A stretch of 64,000 bases of DNA from Streptomyces sp. SLBN-118 (GCF_006715635.1 NZ_VFNP01000001.1:1984001-2048000); one strand, 5' to 3'; shown: positions 48,710 through 58,552, counted from the stretch's first letter. The notes: generated by a model from the letters alone, not told the origin. Made by a program: numbers and translations.

Positions 48710-49039
48710 ATGGGTGTTTTTTCACGATTTCGTCGCAAGTCCAGCACGACTGTCGAGGCGTCAACCGAAGAGTCGACCGCCGGAACGCTGACGGCCGAAT
48801 CCTCGATCGCGAGCGGTTGCGACGCCGGCAGCGAGACGTCGGGTAACGACAACGTTCCCGAGTCGGGCCCCGAGTCGGGTCCGGAAGTGGAAGCAGCGAA
48901 GGACGCGGCGGCGGAGGTCACCGAAGCTGGGGAGGCGACGGTCGCCGATGCCCCGGTCGCCGAGAGCGTGGAGATCCCCAAGCAGCAGTCGGCCGACGAG
49001 GCGGCGGACAACGAAGCCGACGAGGGCGCCCGCAAATAG
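48710..49039 (+). CDS. Small acidic hypothetical protein
   Basis: 109 residues from ATG at 48710 (GGAGTAGAT upstream). It starts with a basic MGVFSRFRRKSS and continues as an acidic Glu/Ala/Ser/Val-rich, probably unfolded chain (PESGPESGPEVEAAKDAAA). It stops 31 bp before the antitoxin-like gene, same strand, so the two are likely co-transcribed. I recognise no family. Confidence 0.7.
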   Translation: MGVFSRFRRKSSTTVEASTEESTAGTLTAESSIASGCDAGSETSGNDNVPESGPESGPEVEAAKDAAAEVTEAGEATVADAPVAESVEIPKQQSADEAADNEADEGARK

Positions 49040-49070
49040 TTCCGCAGTCCCCATACGAGGGAAGTGACCC

Positions 49071-49325
49071 ATGGGCTTCATGGACTCGTTGAAGGTCAAG
49101 CTCACCCCGGCCAGGAACAAGGTCTCCGACTTCGCGCAGCAGCACGGGGACAAGATCGGGCACGGGTTGGAAAAGGCCGCGAGGACGGTCGACGCCAAGA
49201 CCAAGGGCCGGTACAGCGGCAAGATCGAGTCTGGCACCGGCAAGGCCAAGGACGCCTTGGACCGCATTGCTCACAAGTCCGGGACCCCACACAAGGACGA
49301 CGGCACCATGCCGCCGCCTGCCTGA
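49071..49325 (+). CDS. MT0933-type antitoxin-like protein
   Basis: 84 residues from ATG with GAGGGAAGTGACCC upstream. Sequence features match the actinobacterial antitoxin family named after M. tuberculosis MT0933: LTPARNKVSDFAQQHGDKI, a central VDAKTKGRYSGKI and a Lys/Gly-rich end. No toxin gene follows; the next gene is on the other strand. Whether it neutralises a toxin here is unknown. Confidence 0.78.
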   Translation: MGFMDSLKVKLTPARNKVSDFAQQHGDKIGHGLEKAARTVDAKTKGRYSGKIESGTGKAKDALDRIAHKSGTPHKDDGTMPPPA

Positions 49326-49342
49326 CCGGTTCAGCACATCGA

Positions 49343-49380
49343 CGGACGGCCGCGGAACGCTTTCTTTCCGCGGCCGTCCG
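49343..49380 (+). terminator. Terminator after the antitoxin-like gene
   Basis: Arms CGGACGGCCGCGG (49343-49355) and CCGCGGCCGTCCG (49368-49380), with a 12-base pyrimidine-rich loop. Confidence 0.8.
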
Positions 49381-49433
49381 CCGTTGCCGGCTGCGGTTGC
49401 GGGACGCGGTTGCTGTCCGCGGGTGCTCCTCCG

Positions 49434-50138
49434 CTACGACCAGGCGGCCACGAAGTACCCGACGCCATAGGGGGCGTCCTCGTAGAGCAACTGCCCTGCC
49501 ATGCCTGCCCCCTCGGCCGCCCCGGCAAGCACCTGCCAGGGCGCGCGGCCCGCCGCTTTGACTTCGTACGCCAGTGTCACGTCCAGCGCCGCGAGTGCCT
49601 CCACGTCAGCCGCGCCCAGTGCCTGAGCGGCCCGCGCGTCGAAGCCGGCCGCCCGCTCGTCCAGATAGCCGGGTGCCTTCAGCGTGCGGCAGGCGCTGCC
49701 GTCGCCCATCACCAGCAGTGCGACGCGCGCGGCCCGGGCGCCGAGTTCCCTGCCGACGGCCAGGCAGCGCTCCGGGGCGAGTGACTCGCGGACACCCAGG
49801 CCCTCCACCGGGGAGTCCCACCGGGCGCGGGTCAGCAGCCAGGCTCCGACGGCCAGGGACGGCGGGAGCGGCCGCTCCTGACCCTCGCCCGTCCCCAGCG
49901 TCACGTCGATGTCGACGCCGAAGCCATGGAAGGAACCGGCCGCGCCCGCGGAATGCGGACCACGGCCGTGCTCGCCGGCGGGCCCGACCACGACCAGCAG
50001 ATCGGGACGGGCAGCGGCGAGCACCGCGAGGGCGTCGGAGCATGCGGTACGCGCCGCGTCGAGTTCCGGCGCGGCACCGGCGGCGACATCGGGCACGAGC
50101 AGCGGTGGGCAGGGGCACACGGCGGCGGCGACAAGCAT
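49434..50138 (-). CDS. LigB-like class III extradiol dioxygenase-fold protein
   Basis: 234 residues. The N-terminus (VCPCPPLLVPDVAAG, PDLLVVVGPAGEHGRG) has the beta-alpha layout of the LigB/Memo fold. The usual His in HPPLL at the N-terminus is replaced by Cys (CPPLL), but HG in GEHGRG and others remain. Substrate unknown; dioxygenase activity is doubtful with an altered metal site. It is adjacent to miaB on the same strand. Confidence 0.72.
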   Translation of the reverse strand: MLVAAAVCPCPPLLVPDVAAGAAPELDAARTACSDALAVLAAARPDLLVVVGPAGEHGRGPHSAGAAGSFHGFGVDIDVTLGTGEGQERPLPPSLAVGAWLLTRARWDSPVEGLGVRESLAPERCLAVGRELGARAARVALLVMGDGSACRTLKAPGYLDERAAGFDARAAQALGAADVEALAALDVTLAYEVKAAGRAPWQVLAGAAEGAGMAGQLLYEDAPYGVGYFVAAWS

Positions 50139-50183
50139 GATCGGCAGCCTAATGCGCGCTCATGAGTGGCTCACCGACGCCGG

Positions 50184-51674
50184 TCAGTCGCAGCCGCACC
50201 CCGGCGCCGCGGCGGCCGGCAGCGGCTCAGGAACGCCGATCCTCGGCAGGCCCAGCATCACTCCGGCGGGCTTCACAGCAGCCTCGGCGTTGCGCTTCTC
50301 CCAGGCGTCGCCCGCGCGGGTGCGCCGTACGGATGTCACAGCGCCCTCCGCAAGCAGGTGGTGCGGTGCCGCGTACGTGATCTCGACCGTCACCACATCG
50401 CCGGGGCGCACGTCCTGGTCCGGCTTCGCGAAGTGAACGAGCCGGTTGTCGGGCGCACGCCCGGAAAGACGGTGTGTGGCCCCGTCCTTGCGGCCCTCGC
50501 CCTCAGCGACCATCACCTCGAGGGTCCGGCCGACCTGCTTCTTGTTCTCGTCCCAGGAGATCTCCTCCTGGAGAGCGACCAGGCGCATGTACCGGTCCTG
50601 GACGACCTCCTTGGGGATCTGCCCCTCCATGGTCGCCGCGGGGGTGCCGGGGCGCTTGGAGTACTGGAAGGTGAAGGCGTTCGCGAAGCGCGCCTGCCGC
50701 ACGGTGTGCATGGTCTGCTCGAAGTCCTCCTCGGTCTCGCCGGGGAAGCCCACGATGATGTCCGTGGAGATGGCGGCGTGCGGAATCGCGGCGCGCACGT
50801 TCTCGATGATGCCGAGGAACCGCTCCTGCCGGTACGAGCGGCGCATGGCCTTGAGCACCGTGTCCGAGCCGGACTGGAGCGGCATATGGAGCTGCGGCAT
50901 CACGTTCGGCGTCTCGGCCATCGCGGCGATCACATCGTCCGTGAAGTCGCGGGGGTGCGGGGAGGTGAAGCGGACCCGCTCCAGTCCCTCGATCTTTCCG
51001 CAGGCCCGCAGCAGCTTGCTGAAGGCCTCGCGGTCACCGATGTCGGAGCCGTACGCGTTGACGTTCTGTCCCAGCAGGGTGATCTCGCAGACGCCCTCGG
51101 CGACGAGCGCCTCCACCTCAGCCAGGATGTCGCCGGGCCTGCGGTCCTTCTCCTTGCCGCGCAGCGCGGGCACGATGCAGAAGGTGCAGGTGTTGTTGCA
51201 GCCGACCGAAATGGACACCCAGGCGGCATACGCCGACTCCCGGCGGGTCGGCAGCGTCGAGGGGAATGCCTCGAGCGACTCCGCGATCTCGACCTGTGCC
51301 TCTTCCTCGATGCGGGCGCGCTCCAGCAGGACCGGCAGCTTGCCGATGTTGTGCGTGCCGAAGACGACGTCGACCCAGGGCGCCTTCGTGACGATGGTGT
51401 CGCGGTCCTTCTGGGCCAGGCAGCCGCCGACGGCGATCTGCATCCCTGGCCGCTTGGTCTTCATCGGCGCGAGCCTGCCGAGATTGCCGTAGAGCTTGTT
51501 GTCGGCGTTCTCCCGCACCGCGCAGGTGTTGAAGACGACGACGTCGGCGTCGCCGTCGGCGCCCTCGGGCGCGCGGACATAGCCCGCCTCCTCCAGGAGG
51601 CCGGACAGGCGCTCGGAGTCGTGGACGTTCATCTGGCACCCGTAGGTGCGCACCTCGTAAGTTTTCGCACTCAT
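50184..51674 (-). CDS. miaB: tRNA-2-methylthio-N6-dimethylallyladenosine synthase
   Basis: 496 residues from ATG at 51674. The UPF0004 domain carries Cys in [15 protein letters not shown] and GGCLAQ, and the radical SAM domain holds [13 protein letters not shown] domain at about 380-450 is followed by a variable tail ending in GCGCD. It adds the methylthio group to i6A37 made by MiaA. Start assigned from homology ([13 protein letters not shown]); the open frame extends upstream without support. Confidence 0.95.
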   Translation of the reverse strand: MSAKTYEVRTYGCQMNVHDSERLSGLLEEAGYVRAPEGADGDADVVVFNTCAVRENADNKLYGNLGRLAPMKTKRPGMQIAVGGCLAQKDRDTIVTKAPWVDVVFGTHNIGKLPVLLERARIEEEAQVEIAESLEAFPSTLPTRRESAYAAWVSISVGCNNTCTFCIVPALRGKEKDRRPGDILAEVEALVAEGVCEITLLGQNVNAYGSDIGDREAFSKLLRACGKIEGLERVRFTSPHPRDFTDDVIAAMAETPNVMPQLHMPLQSGSDTVLKAMRRSYRQERFLGIIENVRAAIPHAAISTDIIVGFPGETEEDFEQTMHTVRQARFANAFTFQYSKRPGTPAATMEGQIPKEVVQDRYMRLVALQEEISWDENKKQVGRTLEVMVAEGEGRKDGATHRLSGRAPDNRLVHFAKPDQDVRPGDVVTVEITYAAPHHLLAEGAVTSVRRTRAGDAWEKRNAEAAVKPAGVMLGLPRIGVPEPLPAAAAPGCGCD

Positions 51675-51773
51675 CGCGCCAACCAGGGTACGGGGTCGCA
51701 CTGACGCCCCGCGTCTCCCGTCCGCGAGGAGGGGCCTGGCCATCACAGGGAGTGAACTGGCAGGATCGCGGCC

Positions 51774-52775
51774 ATGTTCCCCGCCCCCTCCCGCATCAGC
51801 CGCCGCCGCGCCCTGCAGGTGTCCGCGGCCGCCCTCGTGGTGTTCGGGCTGCTCGCGTGGTGGCTGCTGCCCATCGGGCAGACCTCCCCGAAGGGGAAGC
51901 TGACTTTCAGCACGGGCTCTCAGAACGGCGTCTACCAGCGGTACGGCGTGCTCTTGAAGGACGCACTCGCCCGCGATCTGCCGGATGTGTCGATAGACCT
52001 GCGCACCAGCGAGGGCTCGCAGCAGAACCTCGCGCGCGTGGCCACCGGCGAGGCCGACTTCACCATCGCCACGGCCGACGCGGTCGCCAAGTACAAACGG
52101 GACAGGAAGCCCGGCGCCGACCGGCTGCGCGGCTGTGCCCGGCTGTACGACGACTACGTTCAGCTGGTCGTCCCGCGCGGTTCCCAGGTGCAGTCGGTGC
52201 GTGACCTGCGCGGCAAGCGGGTGGCCATCGGGCAGGCGGGCTCCGGTGTGCGGCTGATCGCCGAGCGGCTGCTGACGGCCGCCGGCATCGACCCGAAGAA
52301 GGACATCACCCCGCTCCCGGCCGGGATCGACACCGTCCTCGGGCGCCTGGAGGCGCACGAGCTGGACGCCTTCTTCTGGTCGGGGGGACTGCCCACGGCT
52401 GCCGTCGAGGCGTTGTCCGAGCGCTTCCAGATCCAATTGGTGCCACTGGACGCCGCGCTCGTCGAGAAGCTGCACTCCACCAGCAGCGACACAACGAGCT
52501 ACTACCGCGCGGCCGTGATGCCCGCCGACGCCTATCTGGAAGCCCAGGGCGGACTGCCGGTACCGACGGTGGCAGTGGCGAATCTGCTGGTCACGACCGA
52601 CCGGATCGACCCGGCGATGGCGGAGGGCTTCACCCGCACGGTGATCAAGAGCCGGGACCGGATCGGAAACACCGTGCACCCGGCGCAGCTGGTGGATCTG
52701 CGGACCGCCGTCTACACCGATCCGCTGCCCCTGCACGAAGGAGCCCGGCGCTACTACCGCTCGGTCAAGCCGTAG
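51774..52775 (+). CDS. TAXI-family extracytoplasmic binding protein
   Basis: 333 residues with an N-terminal membrane anchor (about 15-35) preceded by SRRRALQ, which resembles a Tat signal. Periplasmic-binding folds: [16 protein letters not shown] (TAXI family signature), [14 protein letters not shown], and [20 protein letters not shown] proteins usually serve TRAP transporters, but no TRAP membrane genes are near. It is convergent with gluK with an 11-bp overlap. A Thermus TAXI protein binds glutamate or glutamine, so this might be a glutamate sensor linked to the neighbouring GluK. Confidence 0.88.
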   Translation: MFPAPSRISRRRALQVSAAALVVFGLLAWWLLPIGQTSPKGKLTFSTGSQNGVYQRYGVLLKDALARDLPDVSIDLRTSEGSQQNLARVATGEADFTIATADAVAKYKRDRKPGADRLRGCARLYDDYVQLVVPRGSQVQSVRDLRGKRVAIGQAGSGVRLIAERLLTAAGIDPKKDITPLPAGIDTVLGRLEAHELDAFFWSGGLPTAAVEALSERFQIQLVPLDAALVEKLHSTSSDTTSYYRAAVMPADAYLEAQGGLPVPTVAVANLLVTTDRIDPAMAEGFTRTVIKSRDRIGNTVHPAQLVDLRTAVYTDPLPLHEGARRYYRSVKP

Positions 52776-54156
52776 GGCATGTACGCGGGACGGTCACGGT
52801 CACCCGCAGACCGTGCGGCTCGTGATGGGCGTACGTAATCGAGCCGCCGCCCGCCGCCAGCAGGGCGCGCGAAATGGACAGGCCAAGGCCCGAGCCCTTG
52901 ACGTTCTGGTGGTGGCCGCTGCGCCAGAAGCGGTCACCGATGCGGGTCAGCTCCTCGTCGCTCAGGCCCGGGCCGCGGTCGGTGATCACGATGCTCGACG
53001 CTCCGCCGTTGGACGCGGCCGAGACGGTGACCTGCTCCCCGCTGGGCGTGAACTTAAGGGCGTTGTCGATCACCGCGTCCAGGGCGCTGGAGAGCGCGAT
53101 CGGGTCGGCCCAGGCGGTGATCGCAGCAGCGTGTTCGGTGAGCCGCACCCCCTTCTCCTCGGCCAGGGGACGCCAGGCGGCGACCCGTTCGGCCGCGAGC
53201 GCACCGATGTCGGTGAGCTTGAGGTCCGCCGAGGCATGCTCGGCCAGCGCCAGGTCCAGCAGGTCGTCGAGGACCTGGGCCAGGCGCTTGCCCTCGGTGC
53301 GGACCGAGGCGATCTCCTCATTGCCTTCGGGGAGTTCGAGCGCGAGGAGCTCGATGCGCAGCAGCAGTGCGGCCAGCGGGTTGCGCAGCTGGTGGGAGGC
53401 GTCGGCGACGAACGCCCGCTGCTGTTCCAGTACTTCTTCGACGTTGTCGGCCATCTCGTTGAACGAGCGGGCCAGGCGTCTGAGTTCCGGCGGGCCGCCG
53501 GCCGCCACGACACGGGAGTTCATCTGCCCGGTGGCGATGTCGTGGGTGGCCGCGTCCAGGACCCGTACGGGCCGCAGCACCCATCCCGTGAGGCGGAAGG
53601 CGGCCCCGACGGCGAGCAGCATCGCCGCACACTCGCCCGCCGCGATCAGCATCCAGGCGTTCAGCACGCGCGAGCGCATCTGGCCGGTGGGCGAATCGGT
53701 GACCACGACGGCGACGACGTCCCCGTCCCGTACGACCGGAGAGGCGACGATCAGCCGGGCGCCCTGCTGCCACGGCCAGACCTGCGGCGGATCCTGGCTG
53801 CGCCGGCCGGACAGGGCCTCCTCGAAGGCCTCGCGGCCCCGGCCGATCGGCGGTACCGCCCAGGTCTCGGGTGCGCGGGCCATGACGCCGTCGTCGCGGT
53901 AGAAGACGCCGCCCCTGACGTCGTACGTCCCGTGGTAGCGGTCGAGCTGTTCCTGGAGCGTGGAGCGCCGCTCGTCCGGTCCCGTACCTTCGGCGACGTA
54001 CTGGGCCAGGGCCGCGAAACGCACCGTGTCGTCAATACGGTCCACGACGACCCGCTGCTGCTGCGCGGCCGCGACGCTCACGGCGAGCGGGAAGCCGAGC
54101 GCGAGCAGCACGCCCGCCATGAGGACGATGAGGAGCGGGAGAAGTCGGGTACGCAC
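52765..54156 (-). CDS. gluK: Sensor histidine kinase, probable GluK
   Basis: 463 residues. TM1 at about 5-30, an extracytoplasmic sensor domain at 32-165, TM2 at about 172-192, and a HAMP domain. The HisKA domain has the phospho-His in [11 protein letters not shown]. HATPase motifs are [18 protein letters not shown] and [13 protein letters not shown]. The gene adjoins the divergent gluABCD operon, and in S. coelicolor GluK/GluR in this position sense glutamate. It lies 15 bp after the regulator stop on the same strand. Confidence 0.88.
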   Translation of the reverse strand: MRTRLLPLLIVLMAGVLLALGFPLAVSVAAAQQQRVVVDRIDDTVRFAALAQYVAEGTGPDERRSTLQEQLDRYHGTYDVRGGVFYRDDGVMARAPETWAVPPIGRGREAFEEALSGRRSQDPPQVWPWQQGARLIVASPVVRDGDVVAVVVTDSPTGQMRSRVLNAWMLIAAGECAAMLLAVGAAFRLTGWVLRPVRVLDAATHDIATGQMNSRVVAAGGPPELRRLARSFNEMADNVEEVLEQQRAFVADASHQLRNPLAALLLRIELLALELPEGNEEIASVRTEGKRLAQVLDDLLDLALAEHASADLKLTDIGALAAERVAAWRPLAEEKGVRLTEHAAAITAWADPIALSSALDAVIDNALKFTPSGEQVTVSAASNGGASSIVITDRGPGLSDEELTRIGDRFWRSGHHQNVKGSGLGLSISRALLAAGGGSITYAHHEPHGLRVTVTVPRTCPTA

Positions 54157-54171
54157 CGGGGTGTACGGGCC

Positions 54172-54879
54172 TTACGGGGTGGCCGGCGCGACGAGCCGGT
54201 ATCCGACTCCGCGCACGGTCTCGATCAGAGCGGGCATCCGCAGCTTGGAACGCAGGGACGCCACATGCACCTCAAGGGTGCGGCCTGTCCCTTCCCAGCT
54301 GGTGCGCCACACCTCGCTGATGATCTGCTCCCGGCGGAAGACGACGCCGGGCCGCTGCGCGAGCAGCGCCAGCAGGTCGAACTCCTTGCGGGTCAGCGAT
54401 ACGGTCTCGCCGTCGACACTGACGCGCCGGGTGGGCAGCTCGATGGTGACCGGACCGAGGCGCAGCGCATGCTCGGGCTCGGCCGCGGCGGCGTCGTCAC
54501 CGCTCGCGGTGCGGCGGCTGACGGCGTGAATACGGGCCAGCAGCTCCCCGGTGTCGTACGGCTTGGTGACGTAGTCGTCGGCCCCGAGGTTGAGCCCATG
54601 GATCCGTGAGCGGACGTCGGCGCGCGCGGTCACCATGATCACGGGCGTGGAGGTGAGCTTCCGGAGCTTGCCGCACACCTGGTAGCCGTCCTGGTCGGGC
54701 AGACCCAGATCGAGGAGTACGACTCCGAACGGCGGCTTTTCGGGATGCGTGGCGGGCAGCACGGCCTGCAGAGCCTCCTCGCCGTTGCGGGCGTGGACGA
54801 CCTGGAAACCGTGCTTGGCGAGCACCGCGGACAACGCGGCGGCGACGTGGTCGTCGTCCTCGACGAGCAGCAGCCTCAT
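54172..54879 (-). CDS. gluR: OmpR-family response regulator, probable GluR
   Basis: 235 residues from ATG at 54879 (GTAGGGGGGCC upstream). Receiver: acidic EDDDH at 7-11, phospho-Asp in VVLLDLGLPDQDG and Lys in YVTKPYDTGE. The winged-helix output ends RLKMPALIETVRGVGYRLV-like (here LRSKLRMPALIETVRGVGY). Divergent from gluA, with an inverted repeat in the 274-bp gap. It is expected to control the transporter. Confidence 0.88.
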   Translation of the reverse strand: MRLLLVEDDDHVAAALSAVLAKHGFQVVHARNGEEALQAVLPATHPEKPPFGVVLLDLGLPDQDGYQVCGKLRKLTSTPVIMVTARADVRSRIHGLNLGADDYVTKPYDTGELLARIHAVSRRTASGDDAAAAEPEHALRLGPVTIELPTRRVSVDGETVSLTRKEFDLLALLAQRPGVVFRREQIISEVWRTSWEGTGRTLEVHVASLRSKLRMPALIETVRGVGYRLVAPATP

Positions 54880-55094
54880 GGCCCCCCTACGGTCGCACGG
54901 TCGGGCATCCCGGTCACGGATGCAGTCAAGGATGTACCAGGGAATCAAGGCCGATGCCCACCCGGCCAGTCAAGGGGGTACCCGATACCTGCCCGTTTCC
55001 GTTACCCACCCGGTACGCCGTCCACGACCCTGTTCACGCATAGTGTCCGACTGAAGCCGGATCGTTATGCTCAATTTCCGCTCAGATGTAATGA

Positions 55095-55108
55095 CACTGG
55101 TCGCAGTG
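55095..55108. promoter_or_regulatory. Inverted repeat upstream of gluA
   Basis: CACTG-GTCG-CAGTG. It lies 46 bp before the gluA start, a plausible operator for GluR or another regulator. Confidence 0.4.
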
Positions 55109-55118
55109 CATGAATAAC

Positions 55119-55140
55119 GTCCTCCCAACCGAGGAGGACG
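55119..55140 (+). promoter_or_regulatory. Leader hairpin just upstream of gluA
   Basis: Arms CGTCCTCC (55119-55126) and GGAGGACG (55133-55140). The 3' arm contains GGAGG, which is ribosome-site-like, 13 bases before the start codon. It may tune translation. Confidence 0.4.
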
Positions 55141-55153
55141 GAGCAAGAAGCCG

Positions 55154-55936
55154 ATGAGCGGAGTTTCAGTGACCAAGGGCGTCGAGGACGCTGTACCCGC
55201 GGGCGACCTGGTCGTGCTGAGCAACGTCAACAAGCACTTCGGCGCGCTGCATGTGCTCCAGGACATCGACCTGACAATCGCCCGTGGCGAAGTCGTGGTC
55301 GTCATCGGACCCTCCGGGTCCGGCAAGTCCACGCTGTGCCGCACCATCAACCGCCTGGAGACGATCGACTCCGGCGCGATCTCGATCGACGGCAAGCCGC
55401 TGCCCGCCGAGGGCAAAAAACTCGCCCGCCTGCGCGCCGACGTCGGAATGGTCTTCCAGTCCTTCAATCTCTTCGCACACAAGACGGTGCTGGAGAACGT
55501 GATGCTGGGCCAGCTCAGGGTCCGCAAGACCGACAAGAAGGCCGCCGAGGACAAGGCGCGCTCGCTGCTCGACCGGGTGGGGGTCGGCTCGCAGGCCGAC
55601 AAGTACCCGGCGCAGCTCTCCGGTGGTCAGCAGCAGCGCGTCGCGATCGCCCGTGCACTGGCAATGGGCCCGAAGGTCATGCTCTTCGACGAGCCGACAT
55701 CGGCCCTCGACCCCGAGATGATCAACGAAGTTCTCGAGGTCATGCAGCAACTTGCGCGCGACGGGATGACGATGGTGGTTGTCACCCATGAGATGGGCTT
55801 CGCCCGCTCTGCCGCCAACCGCGTCGTCTTCATGGCGGACGGCAGGATCGTCGAGGAGGCCACTCCGGACGAGTTCTTCAGCAATCCGCGCAGCGACCGT
55901 GCTAAGGACTTCCTGTCGAAGATCCTGCACCACTGA
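55154..55936 (+). CDS. gluA: Glutamate ABC transporter, ATPase
   Basis: 260 residues. Walker [13 protein letters not shown]-loop [12 protein letters not shown], signature [13 protein letters not shown] and Walker [14 protein letters not shown] are intact. It energises uptake of glutamate (amino-acid ABC family, PAAT type). First gene of gluABCD. Confidence 0.95.
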   Translation: MSGVSVTKGVEDAVPAGDLVVLSNVNKHFGALHVLQDIDLTIARGEVVVVIGPSGSGKSTLCRTINRLETIDSGAISIDGKPLPAEGKKLARLRADVGMVFQSFNLFAHKTVLENVMLGQLRVRKTDKKAAEDKARSLLDRVGVGSQADKYPAQLSGGQQQRVAIARALAMGPKVMLFDEPTSALDPEMINEVLEVMQQLARDGMTMVVVTHEMGFARSAANRVVFMADGRIVEEATPDEFFSNPRSDRAKDFLSKILHH

Positions 55937-55994
55937 CGACCGGCGCTCCCGCACAACCGACGACCGGCGACTTACGACACAAGGGATGTTCATC

Positions 55995-56825
55995 ATGAAG
56001 CTGCACAAGGCAAGCGCCGCGGCCGCCGCGGCCCTCGTCCTCTCCCTGACCGCGACCGCCTGTGGTGGCGACAGCGACTCGGGCGACGGCGGCGGCAAGA
56101 AGATCACCGTCGGCATCAAGTACGACCAGCCGGGCCTCGGCCTGAAGACGCCGGACGGCAAGTTCACCGGTTTCGACGTCGATGTCGCCACGTACATCGC
56201 GAAGGAACTCGGCTACGACGCCAAGGACATCACTTTCAAGCAGGCCCCCAGCGCCGAGCGCGAGAACCTGATCAAGAACGGTGACGTCACGTTCGTCGCC
56301 GCCACCTACACGATCAACGACAAGCGCAAGGCCGAAGTCGACTTCGCCGGTCCGTACTTCCTGGCCCACCAGGACCTGCTGGTCCGCGCGGACGACAACT
56401 CCATCACCAAGGCCACCGACCTCAACGCCAAGAAGCTGTGCTCGGTGACCGGCTCGACCTCGGCGCAGAACGTCAAGGAGAAGCTCGCGCCCAAGGCCGA
56501 CCTGCAGCAGTACGGCGGCTACTCGGAGTGCATCACCGGCCTGGAGAACAAGGCCGTCGACGCACTCACCACCGACAACTCCATCCTGGCCGGCTTCGCC
56601 GCGCAGAAAGAGCACCAGGGCAAGTTCAAGCTGGTGGGCCTCAACCTGAGCGACGAGCCCTACGGCATCGGTCTGAAGAAGGGCGACACCGAACTTCAGA
56701 CCAAGATCAACGCGGCCCTCAAGAAGATGGTCGACGACGGTTCCTGGGACAAGTTCGTGAAGGCGAACTTCGGTCCGGCCAACTACAAGGCAGAGCCTGC
56801 CCCGAAAATCACTGAAGGCAGCTGA
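55995..56825 (+). CDS. gluB: Glutamate-binding lipoprotein of the ABC transporter
   Basis: 276 residues from ATG at 55995 (AAGGGATGTTCATC upstream). The signal peptide ends in LTATAC, a lipobox, so the mature protein starts at about Cys23. The SBP fold shows the family pattern FTGFDVDVATYIAKELG and DVTFVAATYTINDKRKAEV (in part). Binds glutamate outside the membrane. Follows gluA by 58 bp. Confidence 0.95.
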   Translation: MKLHKASAAAAAALVLSLTATACGGDSDSGDGGGKKITVGIKYDQPGLGLKTPDGKFTGFDVDVATYIAKELGYDAKDITFKQAPSAERENLIKNGDVTFVAATYTINDKRKAEVDFAGPYFLAHQDLLVRADDNSITKATDLNAKKLCSVTGSTSAQNVKEKLAPKADLQQYGGYSECITGLENKAVDALTTDNSILAGFAAQKEHQGKFKLVGLNLSDEPYGIGLKKGDTELQTKINAALKKMVDDGSWDKFVKANFGPANYKAEPAPKITEGS

Positions 56826-56835
56826 GTCAGCAGTG

Positions 56836-56865
56836 ACGCGCCGCCGGCCGAGGCTGGCGGCGCGT
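56836..56865 (+). promoter_or_regulatory. Stem-loop between gluB and gluC
   Basis: ACGCGCCGCCGGCC paired with GGCTGGCGGCGCGT (one G-T pair), directly after gluB. Such hairpins stabilise the binding-protein part of the transcript or cause partial termination, keeping gluB expression above the permeases. Confidence 0.6.
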
Positions 56866-56899
56866 TCCCACCAGCCAACCTGGGAGAGCGCGGGGCAAC

Positions 56900-57574
56900 G
56901 TGTTCGATTTTCTTGATTCCGGGCAGTACGACGTGCTCGGAGCCTTCTGGGTGACGGTTCAGCTCACCCTCTACTCCGCCGTCGGGTCCCTCATCTGGGG
57001 CACGATCCTGGTGGGCATGCGGGTCAGCCCGGTTCCGCTGATGCGGGGCTTCGGCACCCTCTACATCAACCTCGTCCGCAACACCCCGCTGACGGTGATC
57101 ATCGTCGCTTGCTCGCTGGTCCTGAACCAGACGCTGGGCTTCGCACTCGGCGGCGACAACTTCAAGGACATCGGCTTCCGGCTGGCCGTCCTCGGTTTCA
57201 TCGCCTACACCGGCTGCTTCGTCTGTGAGGCCTTGCGGTCCGGTATCAACACCGTGCCCGTCGGCCAGGCGGAGGCTGCCCGTGCGATGGGGCTGAGCTT
57301 CTTCCAGGTGCTGACGCTGATCGTCCTCCCCCAGGCGTTCCGTTCGGTCGTCGCGCCGCTCGCGAACGTGCTCATCGCACTGACGAAAAACACCACGGTG
57401 GCCGCGGCGATCGGCGTGGCGGAAGCAGCACTGCTGATGAAGGAAATGATCGAGAACGAGGCCGACGCGCTCTTCGCCGTCTTTGGGATCTTCGCTCTGG
57501 GCTTCATCGTTCTCACCCTCCCGACCGGTCTGCTGCTCGGATGGGTGGCCAAGCGCGTGGCGGTGAAGCGATGA
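56900..57574 (+). CDS. gluC: Glutamate ABC transporter permease
   Basis: 224 residues from GTG. Five or so membrane helices with the permease EAA loop EALRSGINTVPVGQAEAARAMG and its continuation LTLIVLPQAFRSV, given in parts. It forms the translocation channel with GluD. Its stop overlaps the gluD start (ATGA), indicating coupled translation. Confidence 0.95.
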   Translation: MFDFLDSGQYDVLGAFWVTVQLTLYSAVGSLIWGTILVGMRVSPVPLMRGFGTLYINLVRNTPLTVIIVACSLVLNQTLGFALGGDNFKDIGFRLAVLGFIAYTGCFVCEALRSGINTVPVGQAEAARAMGLSFFQVLTLIVLPQAFRSVVAPLANVLIALTKNTTVAAAIGVAEAALLMKEMIENEADALFAVFGIFALGFIVLTLPTGLLLGWVAKRVAVKR

Positions 57575-58482
57575 CCTCCGTTCTCTACGATGCCCCCGGC
57601 CCCCGCGCCAAGCGGCGGAACATCATCTACACGATCGTGTTCCTCGTCGCGCTCGGTCTTGCCATCTGGTGGGCGCTGTCGGTCATGGCCGACAAGGACC
57701 AGCTGACTGCGGACAAGTGGAAGCCGTTCGTCACGGACTCCCAGGTCTGGACGACCTATCTGCTGCCCGGTCTCTGGCTGACCGTCAAAGCGGCATTCTT
57801 CGCCATCGTGATCGCGCTGCCGCTCGGCGCGCTGCTCGGTATCGGTCGGCTGTCCGACCACAGGTGGATCCGCGTTCCGGCGGGTGCCGTGGTCGAGTTC
57901 TTCCGCGCCATCCCGGTGCTGATCCTGATGTTCTTCGCCAGCGCGCTGTTCGTGCAGTTCACGGACATCGAGTCGGAGATCCGGCCGATGTACGCCGTGG
58001 TGACCGGTCTCGTGCTCTACAACGCCTCGGTCATCGCCGAGATCGTCCGGGCGGGCGTCCTCTCGCTGCCGCAGGGGCAGACCGATGCCGCGAAGGCAGT
58101 CGGCATGCGCAAAGGCCAGATCCTTTCGCACGTTCTGCTGCCGCAGGCCGTCACAGCGATGCTGCCGGCCCTCGTCAGCCAGCTCGTCGTTATCGTCAAG
58201 GACACCGCACTGGGCGGCGCGCTGCTCGGTCTCGCCGAGCTGCTGTCGCAGGCCCGCACGATCCCGGCGAACTACGGCGCGAACACCATCGCCACGCTCA
58301 CCGTGATCTCGCTGATCTTCATCGCTCTCAATTACCTGCTCACCACGCTTGCGAGCTGGCTGGAGGGCAGGGCGCGCCGCACCAAGAAGGGCACCGGCGC
58401 GGTCCTCGGCGCCGAGGAGGTCGATGAGCTCAACGTGCCCCACGCGGGCGAAGAGGCCGGAGGGGGCGGCGCCGAGAGCTGA
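57571..58482 (+). CDS. gluD: Glutamate ABC transporter permease
   Basis: 303 residues, ATG at 57571 overlapping the gluC stop. The N-terminal helix is followed by the permease domain with the EAA loop EIVRAGVLSLPQGQTDAAKAVG (in part) and HVLLPQAVTAML. A 30-residue acidic cytosolic tail (GAEEVDELNVPHAGEEAGGG) ends the protein. Final gene of the operon; a strong terminator follows. Confidence 0.95.
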   Translation: MTSVLYDAPGPRAKRRNIIYTIVFLVALGLAIWWALSVMADKDQLTADKWKPFVTDSQVWTTYLLPGLWLTVKAAFFAIVIALPLGALLGIGRLSDHRWIRVPAGAVVEFFRAIPVLILMFFASALFVQFTDIESEIRPMYAVVTGLVLYNASVIAEIVRAGVLSLPQGQTDAAKAVGMRKGQILSHVLLPQAVTAMLPALVSQLVVIVKDTALGGALLGLAELLSQARTIPANYGANTIATLTVISLIFIALNYLLTTLASWLEGRARRTKKGTGAVLGAEEVDELNVPHAGEEAGGGGAES

Positions 58483-58552
58483 CAGCACTGGGGACCTGCC
58501 CCTGGCCCAGCTCGATGGCAGCACAAGCAGAACAATTGAATTCTGAGCACGG

